Shown: one piece after another, positions 1-7,388 of the stretch
How positions within the stretch are numbered: the first letter of the stretch is position 1
Layout of the letters: each line of letters starts with the position of its first letter
Assembly: GCA_027069645.1 (NCBI GenBank)
Contig: JALXEI010000184.1
Location: forward strand, 6,259-17,007
From: Hyphomicrobiales bacterium
GTDB lineage: Bacteria > Pseudomonadota > Alphaproteobacteria > Rhizobiales > JAKIUO01
DNA length: 10,749 bases
Direction: 5' to 3'
The notes under the pieces: model-generated
Databases searched by the model: none
What the model was told of the DNA's origin: nothing
Seen by the model: the letters and a program-made list of their open reading frames with translations, nothing else
Translations under genes and position numbers: made by a program

Positions 1-72
1 CTGAAGGGACTGCGTACATCTATAATCGCCAGACGACCGGCATCATCAGGAGAATCGGGATAGCCGCACGAC
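1..72. other. Window edge, no gene assigned
   Basis: Nothing can be called firmly here. On the plus strand one frame is open from base 1 to a TAG at 61-63, which could be the tail of a convergent gene. On the minus strand one frame stays open to the edge without a visible start. A short minus-strand ORF (76-20) begins in an ATGA overlap with the mazG stop and encodes only 18 residues. None has a recognisable motif, so the identity of the left neighbour is unknown. Confidence 0.3.
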
Positions 73-852
73 TCATTTGCCCTTTTCTCTCTGTTTGGCT
101 ATTTCCCAGTAATCTTCCATCTCTTGCAAGCCGGATTCCCGCGGGGTTTTGCCTTGCTGTTCAAGCAATTCCTCAATGACCCTGAAGCGCCTGACAAATT
201 TGTTGTTTGCCTTGCGTAACGCCTGTTCCGGATCAAGTTTGAGATGCCTGCCGACATTGGCCATGACGAACAACACATCACCGAACTCATCCTCAACCCG
301 GTCCTTGTCATGACCGCTGTCAATCTCATGTTCAAGTTCCGCCAGTTCCTCGCGCATTTTATCAAATACAGGCGCAAGGGAAGGCCAGTCAAAGCCGACA
401 TGAGCCGCCTTGTTCTGTAGTTTGACGGCTCTTGTCAGGGCAGGCAATGTCACGGGTATACCGTCAAGGATGCTATCCCGGCCGTTCTCTTTTTCCTGTT
501 CTTTTATCCGCTCCCACTGACCTTTTATATCTTCACTGGAAAGTTCGCTCTTTTGTGTTCCAAAGACATGTGGATGACGTCGGATCATCTTTGCGTTGAC
601 AGAACCTGCAACATCATCAAAATCGAACAACCCCTCTTCCTCGGCCAGTCTTGCAAGAAACACCACCTGGAAAAGAAGGTCGCCAAGCTCCGATTTCAGG
701 GATGGCATATCATTGTGTTCGATGGCTTCGGCGACCTCGTGTGCCTCTTCAAGAGTGTAGGGGACAATGGATTGAAAATCCTGTTCAAGATCCCAGGGAC
801 AACCGGTCCCGGGTGTGCGCAGAGCTTTCATGATCTCAAGGAGTTTCAACAT
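73..852 (-). CDS. mazG: Nucleoside triphosphate pyrophosphohydrolase MazG
   Basis: MazG hydrolyses (d)NTPs to the monophosphate and pyrophosphate in the cytoplasm. It is regarded as a house-cleaning enzyme and, in E. coli, as a modulator of starvation responses. With the start at 852 the protein has 259 residues, close to the usual length of about 260. The N-terminal signature GCPWD (17-21) and PYTLEEAHEVAEAI (31-44) are standard. The metal-binding EExxE...ExxD set is E35, E36, E39, E55 and D58. A second, C-terminal MazG-like repeat carries E168, E169, E172, E189 and D192, so the tandem two-domain form is present. The reading frame continues upstream to an ATG at 945, but the extra 31 residues are not family-like. 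The ATG at 852 has a poor ribosome site; a TTG at 867 with GGGAG eight bases upstream is a credible alternative and would add five residues. It lies 145 nt downstream of pepA on the same strand, so cotranscription is possible but not shown. Confidence 0.95.
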   Translation of the reverse strand: MLKLLEIMKALRTPGTGCPWDLEQDFQSIVPYTLEEAHEVAEAIEHNDMPSLKSELGDLLFQVVFLARLAEEEGLFDFDDVAGSVNAKMIRRHPHVFGTQKSELSSEDIKGQWERIKEQEKENGRDSILDGIPVTLPALTRAVKLQNKAAHVGFDWPSLAPVFDKMREELAELEHEIDSGHDKDRVEDEFGDVLFVMANVGRHLKLDPEQALRKANNKFVRRFRVIEELLEQQGKTPRESGLQEMEDYWEIAKQREKGK

Positions 853-997
853 ATTGTTCAGCAGCAAAACAGCAACTCCCGGAGAACTGTCACAGACAGA
901 AGAATATTGATTACGCATTAAAAACAAAGAGATAACAACAGACACGTCATTCGCATAACAGATATTATGTAAAGCGAACAGCGTAGCCTGTTATCTG

Positions 998-2503
998 CTA
1001 TTCATAGTTTTCCTCAATAAACCGGTCAAGCAGACGCACACCAAAACCTGATCCCCAACTGGTATTGATATCGGTTTTGGGCGACGACATTGCCGTGCCT
1101 GCAATATCGATGTGAGCCCAGGGTGTTTCCCCGACATAGCGCTTCAGGAACTGAGCGGCTGTTGTCGAACCTGCCAGCCGTCCGCCGGTGTTTTTCATAT
1201 CCGCAATCCGGGAATCAATAAGCTTGTCATATTTTTTCCCCAAAGGCATACGCCAGAGTTTTTCACCGCTTTTTTCGCCAGCCTTGAGTAACCGGCCAGC
1301 CAATCTGTCATTGTTGGAAAAAAGGCCAGCATATTCCTTTCCCAGTGCAACAAGAATGGCCCCGGTCAATGTGGCCAGATCTATCACCAGTCGCGGTTTC
1401 AGGGTTTCAATGGTATAGGTCAATGCGTCTGCCAGAACCAGTCGCCCTTCGGCATCAGTGTTGATTACCTCGATTGTCTGCCCGGACATGGAGGTGACCA
1501 CATCACCGGGACGCTGAGCCTTGCCGTCGGGCATATTTTCGACAAGGCCGATAACACCGACGACATTGACCTTGGCCTTGCGCCGGGCAAGCGTGTGCAT
1601 CAGCCCGGTGACACATGCAGCCCCCCCCATATCTCCCTTCATGTCCTCCATCCCCGAAGACGGTTTGATGGAAATGCCACCACTGTCAAAACTGACCCCC
1701 TTGCCGACAATAGCCAAAGGCTTGTCCTTGCTATCCAGACCATTCCACTGCATGACCGCCAGTCGTGATTCCTGTTCGGATCCCTGGCCCACAGCCAGTA
1801 ATGCATTCATTCCCAACCCGGCCATTTCGTTTTCGTCCAGAATCTTTACACTGACACCGAGTTTTTCCAGTTTGCGCGTACGGTGGGCAAACTCAACAGG
1901 TCCCAGACTGTTTCCCGGTTCATTGACCAGATCACGCGCAACAAATACACCGGCACGGGTCGCATCAAGCCGCGTATAAGCCCGTTCGGCCTTGTCGGGT
2001 TCATTAACAGCTATATTCAGTGTTTTCACGCGATGTTTGTTTTTGCCGTTTTTATCAGCCGCTTTTTTGTATTTGTCGAAACGATAGCGCGCCAACTGAA
2101 ATCCGGTTGCGAGGGCGGCACAGTTTTCCGGTGTAATGGCATGACGCCCGGTTTCCTGATCGACAAGGATTGTTACCGTTCCTTCCGGGTCCCCCTTGAC
2201 CAGGGCACTGATCTTTCCGCCAATGTTCATCCAGTCAAATTCGGACGATATCTCTCTGTTCCCGACCCCGATCAGCAGTATTCTTGCAAGTTCGAGATTC
2301 GCCGGCGACAATATCTCGATATGTTTTCCCTTGTCCCCCTCGAATGAGGACACCTCAATCGCCCGGCTGATTTGCCCGTTGCACTGCTTGTCGAGCTTCG
2401 CCAAACCCGGGCCCGTATTTTTTTTGCCTGCTGCAAATAACACGACAGTCCCCTTCGACGGAATTTTGTATTCGTGAAATTTGACTGTTACCTGTTCTGC
2501 CAT
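998..2503 (-). CDS. pepA: Leucyl aminopeptidase (peptidase family M17)
   Basis: This is a cytosolic, hexameric, two-metal aminopeptidase that removes N-terminal residues, leucine among them, from peptides. At 501 residues it matches the E. coli enzyme (503). The N-terminal macrodomain-like part covers roughly residues 1-165 and the catalytic domain 175-495. The full catalytic set is visible: K268, D273, D291, D350 and E352 as metal ligands, K280 and R354 as catalytic residues, and the signature NTDAEGRL at 348-355. All sit two residues before their E. coli equivalents. The start is supported by GGGAGG four bases upstream of the ATG. E. coli PepA is also a DNA-binding regulator (XerAB), but nothing here shows that for this protein. 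An 8-G run on the coding strand lies at codons 292-294, next to ligand D291. The gene is divergent from lptF, a neighbourhood common in Alphaproteobacteria. Confidence 0.97.
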   Translation of the reverse strand: MAEQVTVKFHEYKIPSKGTVVLFAAGKKNTGPGLAKLDKQCNGQISRAIEVSSFEGDKGKHIEILSPANLELARILLIGVGNREISSEFDWMNIGGKISALVKGDPEGTVTILVDQETGRHAITPENCAALATGFQLARYRFDKYKKAADKNGKNKHRVKTLNIAVNEPDKAERAYTRLDATRAGVFVARDLVNEPGNSLGPVEFAHRTRKLEKLGVSVKILDENEMAGLGMNALLAVGQGSEQESRLAVMQWNGLDSKDKPLAIVGKGVSFDSGGISIKPSSGMEDMKGDMGGAACVTGLMHTLARRKAKVNVVGVIGLVENMPDGKAQRPGDVVTSMSGQTIEVINTDAEGRLVLADALTYTIETLKPRLVIDLATLTGAILVALGKEYAGLFSNNDRLAGRLLKAGEKSGEKLWRMPLGKKYDKLIDSRIADMKNTGGRLAGSTTAAQFLKRYVGETPWAHIDIAGTAMSSPKTDINTSWGSGFGVRLLDRFIEENYE

Positions 2504-2539
2504 ATTGCCTCCCGATGTGTCCGATATACAGATACCGCC

Positions 2540-2552
2540 ACGATCTGATCGT
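2540..2552. repeat. 13-bp perfect palindrome in pepA leader
   Basis: ACGATC-T-GATCGT is a perfect 6+1+6 palindrome lying 37 bp upstream of the pepA start codon. Its last base is shared with the left arm of the next inverted repeat. It is too short to be a strong hairpin and could be an operator half or chance. Confidence 0.55.
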
Positions 2553-2590
2553 TTCGCTTGTCCTCACATTTTGGCGCGCATCAAGCGAAA
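2552..2590. repeat. 9-bp inverted repeat with 21-bp spacer
   Basis: The arms TTTCGCTTG (2552-2560) and CAAGCGAAA (2582-2590) are perfectly complementary, with arm centres 30 bp apart, about three helical turns. It lies between the pepA start and the weak minus-strand promoter candidate, so it would cover the first bases of the pepA transcript. It may be a protein-binding site or a leader stem-loop. No T-run follows in the pepA direction, so it is not an intrinsic terminator. Confidence 0.6.
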
Positions 2591-2592
2591 AT

Positions 2593-2622
2593 TAGAAACA
2601 TTTTAATTTTTTCCTGCGTCAA
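2593..2622 (-). promoter_or_regulatory. Weak candidate pepA promoter
   Basis: On the minus strand TTGACG (2622-2617) matches the sigma-70 type -35 box well. The only facing -10 candidate is TTTCTA (2598-2593) after an 18-bp spacer, a poor match. The position, about 90 bp upstream of the pepA ATG, is reasonable. Treat this as a guess. Confidence 0.22.
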
Positions 2623-2671
2623 CTTACTGTTTCACTCCCTCGTTGCAAGTCGAAAAACAATCCTTCGTCCA

Positions 2672-2702
2672 ATTTCCAACATCAAAATATGATGATGGAA
2701 AT
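2672..2702. repeat. 31-bp near-perfect inverted repeat upstream of lptF
   Basis: The left arm (2672-2684) and right arm (2690-2702) pair over 13 positions with one mismatch (2679/2695) around a 5-base centre AAATA. The outer part reads TTTCCA...TGGAAA and the inner part CATCA...TGATG. There is no T-run on either side as expected of a terminator. The element ends 20 bp before the -35 box of the putative lptF promoter, a typical position for an upstream-binding activator. Confidence 0.75.
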
Positions 2703-2722
2703 ATCCTGGCGAGACAGTTGGA

Positions 2723-2751
2723 TTGCGCCATTGTACAGACCTGACTAAAAT
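2723..2751 (+). promoter_or_regulatory. Putative promoter of the lptF operon
   Basis: TTGCGC (2723-2728), a 17-bp spacer and TAAAAT (2746-2751) form a sigma-70 type promoter with a good -10 box (five of six consensus bases) and a -35 box that keeps only the TTG. Transcription would start near 2758, giving a leader of about 40 nt before the lptF ATG. This is the best match in the region on this strand. Confidence 0.4.
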
Positions 2752-2798
2752 GATTGCCACCGGGTCGGCAATGGAAGAGAGCGGCAAAAGGATAATTT

Positions 2799-3950
2799 AT
2801 GGGGATATACAGCCGCTATGTGTTTCGTCAGGCCGCAATGGCGGTCATATCGATCCTTGCAACCCTGATGGTTATTATCTGGGTGTCTGTCGCCCTGAAA
2901 GATATCAATCTGATGACCAGTGAAGGGCAGACCGTTGGCATCTTCCTTTACATGACCATGCTCGCAATGCCGCAAATCATCGGGATTGTCATGCCCGTTG
3001 CGCTGTTGATTGCCTGCATACATATTCTCAACAAGCTAAGCGGTGATAGCGAGATCATTGTCATGGCGGCTTCGGGGGCCGGTCGCTGGAAATTTGCCTG
3101 GCCTCTTCTGGTGCTGGGCGCAATTATCACACTTCTTGTCCTCCTCAACAATGCCTGGCTTCAGCCCACCGCCCAAAGGGAGTTGAGGCACTATATCATA
3201 AAGGTTCGCACCGATCTGATTGCACAGGTCTTGCAGCCAGGACGCTTTACAACACCAATCGCCAATCTGACATTTCATATCCGGGCCCGGACAGACAATG
3301 GAGATATTCTCGGGTTCCTCATGCATGACGCGCGCAACGAGGATCAAATCATGTCCTATATGGCCAACCGCTCAAAGCTCATCAAACAGGGCAAGAACGC
3401 CTATATGGTCATGTATGACGGCCATATTCATCGCCGCACAAAAAACAGTCCCGATGTGCAGATTATCGCTTTTGACCGTTATATTTTTGATCTTTCCAGG
3501 TTTGAAGGCGGCCAGGGGAAGAAAATCCATTACAAGACCTACGAGAGCTTTATCAGCGAACTTTATAATCCGCCGCCAGACAATGTTCACTATCTGCGTC
3601 GCCCGGGGTCGTTTTGGGCCGAGCTGAACGACCGTTTGTCAAATCCGCTCTATCCCGTCCTGTTCGTTTTAACGGCAATCGCCCTGCTGGGTTTTCCCCG
3701 AACGACGAGAGAAAACCGTATGAAGAGCATCATGATTGCCTTTACAGCGGCGGCAGGTGCAAGGCTTGGCGGTCTGTTGTCTGTCAACATGCTGGCCAAA
3801 AATGATGCAGCCATATTTCTGGTCTACGGGATACCGGTCGTGGGCATTCTGATAACCATCTACATCATCCAGACCGGTGGTCGTCGTTTGAATCTGACAG
3901 CGTATATCCGCCGCAAACGGGGCAAAACAGATGGGGGGCTGGCAGTGTGA
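2799..3950 (+). CDS. lptF: LPS export ABC transporter permease LptF
   Basis: LptF pairs with LptG in the inner membrane and, with the ATPase LptB (not in this window), extracts lipopolysaccharide and passes it to LptC/LptA. The 383-residue protein (E. coli 366) has the YjgP/YjgQ layout. Three N-terminal membrane segments lie at about 12-32, 55-78 and 101-120. A periplasmic beta-jellyroll region follows at about 121-278. Three C-terminal segments lie at about 283-300, 310-332 and 337-357. The cytoplasmic loop with SEIIVMAASG (84-93) corresponds to the coupling helix that contacts LptB. The C-terminus is short and basic (RRKRGK at 371-376). The start has AAGGA about seven bases upstream. It is the first gene of the operon and overlaps lptG by 4 nt. 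Calling it LptF rather than LptG rests on gene order and its longer length. Confidence 0.93.
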   Translation: MGIYSRYVFRQAAMAVISILATLMVIIWVSVALKDINLMTSEGQTVGIFLYMTMLAMPQIIGIVMPVALLIACIHILNKLSGDSEIIVMAASGAGRWKFAWPLLVLGAIITLLVLLNNAWLQPTAQRELRHYIIKVRTDLIAQVLQPGRFTTPIANLTFHIRARTDNGDILGFLMHDARNEDQIMSYMANRSKLIKQGKNAYMVMYDGHIHRRTKNSPDVQIIAFDRYIFDLSRFEGGQGKKIHYKTYESFISELYNPPPDNVHYLRRPGSFWAELNDRLSNPLYPVLFVLTAIALLGFPRTTRENRMKSIMIAFTAAAGARLGGLLSVNMLAKNDAAIFLVYGIPVVGILITIYIIQTGGRRLNLTAYIRRKRGKTDGGLAV

Positions 3951-5026
3951 CAACTCTTTCTCGTTATATATTTCGAAAATTCCTGATCTCCATCACATCG
4001 GTTTTTCTGCTGTGTCTCGGGCTTATTTTTCTGATTGATCTGATCGAAATGATGCGTATCGCGATTAAAAAGGGAGGCACCCTTGCAGATGCAATGCTGA
4101 TTTCCCTTCTGCGCGTTCCGTCCTTTGCAGAAATGTCACTTCCTCTCGCGGTCCTGATTGGCAGCATCGGTGCCTTTCTCATCATGTCGAAAAATTCCGA
4201 ACTGATTATCGCCCGGTCCTCCGGCATGTCCGTCTGGCAATTCACCAGACCGGCCCTGTTTGTAGGCGCCATTATCGGTATTCTGGCTTCAACAGCCTAT
4301 AACCCGCTTGCAGCCGGTGCGAGGGCCTGGTCTGAAGTTTTGCAGTCACAGCTGTCGAAAAACAACAAACCCCTGCTGACCACGAGAAAGGCCTCCTGGT
4401 TGCGCCAGGATGGACCGGACGGGCAATCTGTGCTCTTTGCCAGTCATGTATCAAGGCAAGGGGCAGAACTATCGAATGTTACGTTTTTTCAATATGATAG
4501 TAGCCTTCATTTTTCGGAACGCATAGATGCCGGATCGGCTTCACTCAGGGAAGGAAGATGGGTTTTGCGCAATGCTGCCGTTTCCGTACAAAACGAGAAA
4601 ACCCGTCATTACAAACACTATATCGTCCCGACCTATCTTTCTTTGACGCAAATTCAGGATTCGATTGGTTCTGCTGAAAATATATCCTTCTGGGACTTGC
4701 CACGTTTCATACAGATTGCCGAAAAAGCAGGACTTCCGGCGCGTAAATACAGGTTGCAATACCAGACATTGCTGTCCCGTCCTCTCTGGATGATTGCAAT
4801 GGTTTTGCTGGCGGCAACCTGCTCACTGCAATCCTTTCGATTCGGAAATGTTCAGAAAATGATCTTCTTTGGCCTGATTACCGGTTTTATCTTCTTCGTT
4901 TTCGCCCAAATATCGAAAAATATGGGGCTATCCGGCCACACTTCGGCAATACTTGCAGCATGGGGACCGGCGACTATTGCATGTCTGGTCGCCGCTAGCG
5001 TATTAATACACCAGGAAGACGGGTAG
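3947..5026 (+). CDS. lptG: LPS export ABC transporter permease LptG
   Basis: This is the partner permease of LptF in the LptB2FG complex that powers LPS export. It has 359 residues against 360 in E. coli. N-terminal membrane segments lie at about 12-32, 58-80 and 102-118. The periplasmic domain covers roughly 119-275, and C-terminal segments lie at about 277-296, 303-322 and 332-353. The cytoplasmic SKNSELIIARSSGMS (81-95) is the coupling-helix region and a strong family mark. The start is GTG inside a GTGA overlap with the lptF stop. A six-G run in the last lptF codons (3932-3937) can act as its ribosome site, so the two subunits are probably made by coupled translation in equal amounts. Basic residues K41 and K42, just after the first membrane segment, lie near the region where E. 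coli LptG uses lysines to contact LPS; that correspondence is inferred. Confidence 0.94.
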   Translation: MTTLSRYIFRKFLISITSVFLLCLGLIFLIDLIEMMRIAIKKGGTLADAMLISLLRVPSFAEMSLPLAVLIGSIGAFLIMSKNSELIIARSSGMSVWQFTRPALFVGAIIGILASTAYNPLAAGARAWSEVLQSQLSKNNKPLLTTRKASWLRQDGPDGQSVLFASHVSRQGAELSNVTFFQYDSSLHFSERIDAGSASLREGRWVLRNAAVSVQNEKTRHYKHYIVPTYLSLTQIQDSIGSAENISFWDLPRFIQIAEKAGLPARKYRLQYQTLLSRPLWMIAMVLLAATCSLQSFRFGNVQKMIFFGLITGFIFFVFAQISKNMGLSGHTSAILAAWGPATIACLVAASVLIHQEDG

Positions 5027-5107
5027 AATGCGTGGGGCATTTCGATGAAGTTAGGGCATTCCAGCAAGACCGGTTTCGGTTGCCTGGTTGAAGGAGTGAT
5101 TTCGCGT

Positions 5108-7354
5108 ATGCGATTACCAGCACCGTTATGCCTTCTTTCAGTCGTGCTCTTTGCACTTGCTCTGCCCGTTCAGATCCTGCACGCACAACAAAACCCTCTT
5201 CTTGATCCCAGCCTGAAATCCGCGCCGGACACCCCCATGCTTCTGCAGGCTGACGAGCTGATCTATGACAATAAAAACAACAAGGTGCGAGCCAGAGGGA
5301 ATGTTGAAGTGTTTTATAACAAACACAATCTTCTGGCCGACCAGATTATCTATGACCGTAACCTGAACATATTGATCGCTGAAGGCAATGTGCGGATCAA
5401 GGAACCTGATGGTGCCATCGTCAAGGCCGACCGCATAAGATTGACGGATGATTTCCGCGAAGGGTTTATCAAATCCCTCCGGATCCGTACCGGTGATGAT
5501 TCAAGTATCACGGCAGACAGTGCCACCCGTATTGACGGGAACACCACAATTTTCAAGAATGGTGCCTTTACACCTTGCAAAACCTGTCGTGAGCATCCCG
5601 AAAAACCGCCACTGTGGCAGATCAAGGCCGAGCGCGTTATCCATAAAAAAGATGAACAAATCATCGAATATGAAAACGCCGCATTCGAATTCATGGGCGT
5701 TCCCATAGCCTATGTGCCCTATTTCGCGCATCCTGATGCCAGCAAAAAACGGCAGTCGGGTTTTCTGGTGCCTTCCCTCAGTCAGTCAACCAATCTGGGT
5801 TTTATTGCCGAAATCCCCTATTTTATTGCCCTTGCCCAAAATTACGATCTGACTGTTACACCCGTTGCCACAACCCGGGCTGGCGGTATGCTTAAAGGCG
5901 AATGGCGCCATCGGCTGGCAAACGGGTCCTATGCCGTTGAACTCGCCGGTGCTTATGATGACAGCCCGGATGCCCAGGTTCCCGATGGTCGTAAGTTCAG
6001 AGGCAGCCTTGTTTCCAAAGGCAATTTCGAACTGGGTAGCTTCTGGAACTTCGGCTGGGATGTCACGGCTGAAACTGATGACCAGTTCCGGAGATTTTAC
6101 AAGCTGGACGATGTCAGTGCGACTGACAGGGTTTCGAAAGTCTATCTGACCGGGCAAAGTGAACGTAACTATCTGTCGATCAAATCCTATCGTTTTGGCG
6201 GACTTGTTCAAGGTGACACGGATAATGCGAATTCGTGGGTGCACCCTGTCATTGACTATAATTATATCCTCAATAATCCGGTCCTTGGAGGTGAATTCAG
6301 TTTCAATGCCAATGCTTCTTCCCTGTCCAGAGATAATGCGGTTGTAACGCCCACCGGCACAAGCTGGGATCAGGTCGGGGTTCGTTCCAATCGCCTGACC
6401 GCCGATATTGGCTGGCGTCGGGAACTGATTGATCCGATTGGTCAGGTTTTCACCCCCTTCGCGCAAGCCCGAGGCGATATCTATAATTATACGGATGTTA
6501 CCAGAAACGACCGAACGGAGACGCGTGGCACGGTATTGGCCGGTCTTGAATATCGTTACCCGTTTATTGCCAATCTGATGGGGACCAGCCACATTATCGA
6601 GCCGATCGGTCAGGTGATCTATCGACCGAACAATAAAAAGCTGCAAGACCGATTGCCAAATGAAGATGCCCAAAGCCTTGTGTTTGATGACACGCTGCTG
6701 TTCGACAGCAACAAGTTCTCCGGATATGATCGAATGGAGACCGGTGCACGCGCCAATGTCGGCTTGAGATATACCGTCAATATGCCTGACGGGGGCAATA
6801 TTCGGGCTGTTTTTGGACAAAGTTACCAGTTGCAGGGGCACAATCCCTTTCAGGAAGCCGCCGCGAGTGGCCTGGATACCAATCGCTCTGACTATGTCAG
6901 CGGTTTTTATTTCGAACCTTCCTCGCATTTCGGTCTTATCGCGCAGGCTCGCTTTGATCAGACCAATTTTGAACTGCGACGCACAGACATACATTCCTGG
7001 ATGAACTATGGTCCGTTCTCGGCCAGCGCCAACTATGTGAAACAGACCCCCAAACTGGGTGTCGCCGGGCTGACCGGAGAGGAAATACATGGTAGTGCCG
7101 GAATCAAACTCACCCAATTCTGGTCTCTGACCGGAAATATAAGATATGATCTGGATGCATCTCACGTGGACCGTCACGGCGCCGGGCTGACTTATGCCGA
7201 TGAATGTTTTCTTTTTGGCATCAGCTACGAGCATACGACACCAATCGATGGCAGCGTAGATAAGGACACAACTATAAAATTCCGCGTTGAACTGAAACAT
7301 CTGGGCGGATTTGAGAGTTCTGCAAATGCGCAAGATCTGAATTTCGATCAATAA
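5108..7354 (+). CDS. lptD: Outer-membrane LPS assembly protein LptD
   Basis: LptD (OstA/Imp) forms the outer-membrane barrel that, plugged by LptE, inserts LPS into the outer leaflet. From the ATG at 5108 it has 748 residues. A signal peptide spans 1-26 with a probable cut after LHA. An OstA/LptA-like jellyroll follows at about 45-150, with repeated ADELIYD, ADQIIYD and ADRIRL units. A conserved CKTC segment lies at 157-160, and the stretch 163-231 (PEKPPLWQIKAERV, GVPIAYVPYFAHPD, SGFLVPSL) is typical of alphaproteobacterial LptD. The rest, to about 735, is beta-barrel. C700 (DECF) matches the C-terminal cysteine region of E. coli LptD. The frame opens at 5045, but the added 21 residues would precede the signal peptide and are unlikely to be used. 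AAGGAG lies 11 bases before the chosen ATG, a rather long spacing. A 521-codon antisense frame inside the gene is a codon-usage artefact. Confidence 0.95.
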   Translation: MRLPAPLCLLSVVLFALALPVQILHAQQNPLLDPSLKSAPDTPMLLQADELIYDNKNNKVRARGNVEVFYNKHNLLADQIIYDRNLNILIAEGNVRIKEPDGAIVKADRIRLTDDFREGFIKSLRIRTGDDSSITADSATRIDGNTTIFKNGAFTPCKTCREHPEKPPLWQIKAERVIHKKDEQIIEYENAAFEFMGVPIAYVPYFAHPDASKKRQSGFLVPSLSQSTNLGFIAEIPYFIALAQNYDLTVTPVATTRAGGMLKGEWRHRLANGSYAVELAGAYDDSPDAQVPDGRKFRGSLVSKGNFELGSFWNFGWDVTAETDDQFRRFYKLDDVSATDRVSKVYLTGQSERNYLSIKSYRFGGLVQGDTDNANSWVHPVIDYNYILNNPVLGGEFSFNANASSLSRDNAVVTPTGTSWDQVGVRSNRLTADIGWRRELIDPIGQVFTPFAQARGDIYNYTDVTRNDRTETRGTVLAGLEYRYPFIANLMGTSHIIEPIGQVIYRPNNKKLQDRLPNEDAQSLVFDDTLLFDSNKFSGYDRMETGARANVGLRYTVNMPDGGNIRAVFGQSYQLQGHNPFQEAAASGLDTNRSDYVSGFYFEPSSHFGLIAQARFDQTNFELRRTDIHSWMNYGPFSASANYVKQTPKLGVAGLTGEEIHGSAGIKLTQFWSLTGNIRYDLDASHVDRHGAGLTYADECFLFGISYEHTTPIDGSVDKDTTIKFRVELKHLGGFESSANAQDLNFDQ

Positions 7355-7378
7355 TCAGCACGTTACGGCCATATTGTT

Positions 7379-7388
7379 TGGTTAACCA
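7379..7388. repeat. 10-bp perfect palindrome in lptD-surA gap
   Basis: TGGTTAACCA is a perfect 10-bp palindrome 25 nt after the lptD stop, in the largest gap (122 nt) of the operon. A weak promoter-like pair, TTGTTT (7374-7379) and GATAAC (7396-7401), straddles it, but both boxes are poor. No terminator-like hairpin with a T-run is seen in the gap. Confidence 0.4.

Larger units (their letters stand above)
2504..2798. promoter_or_regulatory. Divergent pepA/lptF control region
   Basis: These 295 bp separate two outward-reading genes and hold no convincing coding sequence. They are AT-richer than the flanks, with A/T runs at 2584-2613. From left to right they hold the pepA ribosome site (GGGAGG, minus strand), a 13-bp palindrome at 2540-2552, a 9-bp inverted repeat with 21-bp spacing (2552-2590), a weak minus-strand promoter candidate (2593-2622), a 31-bp inverted repeat (2672-2702) and a putative lptF promoter (2723-2751). 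The lptF ribosome site AAGGA ends about seven bases before the ATG at 2799. The number of symmetric elements suggests regulated transcription, but no known operator is recognised. Confidence 0.7.

Noticed and set aside
553..921. 122-codon plus-strand frame opposite mazG
   Set aside because: It is contained in mazG and its upstream region, and the sequence is cysteine-rich and unlike a real protein.
853..945. Longer mazG with a start at 945
   Set aside because: The additional 31 residues do not resemble MazG N-termini, which begin a few residues before the LLxIMxxLR motif.
977..992. Small hairpin AACAG-CGTAGC-CTGTT right after the pepA stop
   Set aside because: The stem has only 5 bp and no T-run follows in the pepA direction, so it does not qualify as a terminator.
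1521..2347. Two overlapping plus-strand frames of about 150 codons opposite pepA
   Set aside because: They lie wholly inside a well-conserved gene, lack ribosome sites and family motifs, and look like shadows.
2723..2923. 66-codon plus-strand frame at the start of lptF
   Set aside because: It overlaps the clear LptF N-terminus in another frame and begins on the putative -35 box.
5045..5107. Longer LptD with a start at 5045
   Set aside because: It would bury a normal signal peptide behind 21 extra residues; the ATG at 5108 gives a standard exported protein.
5786..7351. A 521-codon open frame antisense to lptD
   Set aside because: It is in exact codon register with lptD and stays open only because lptD avoids the codons TTA, CTA and TCA there. 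Its start would be TTG, the product has no recognisable domain, and lptD itself is certain.
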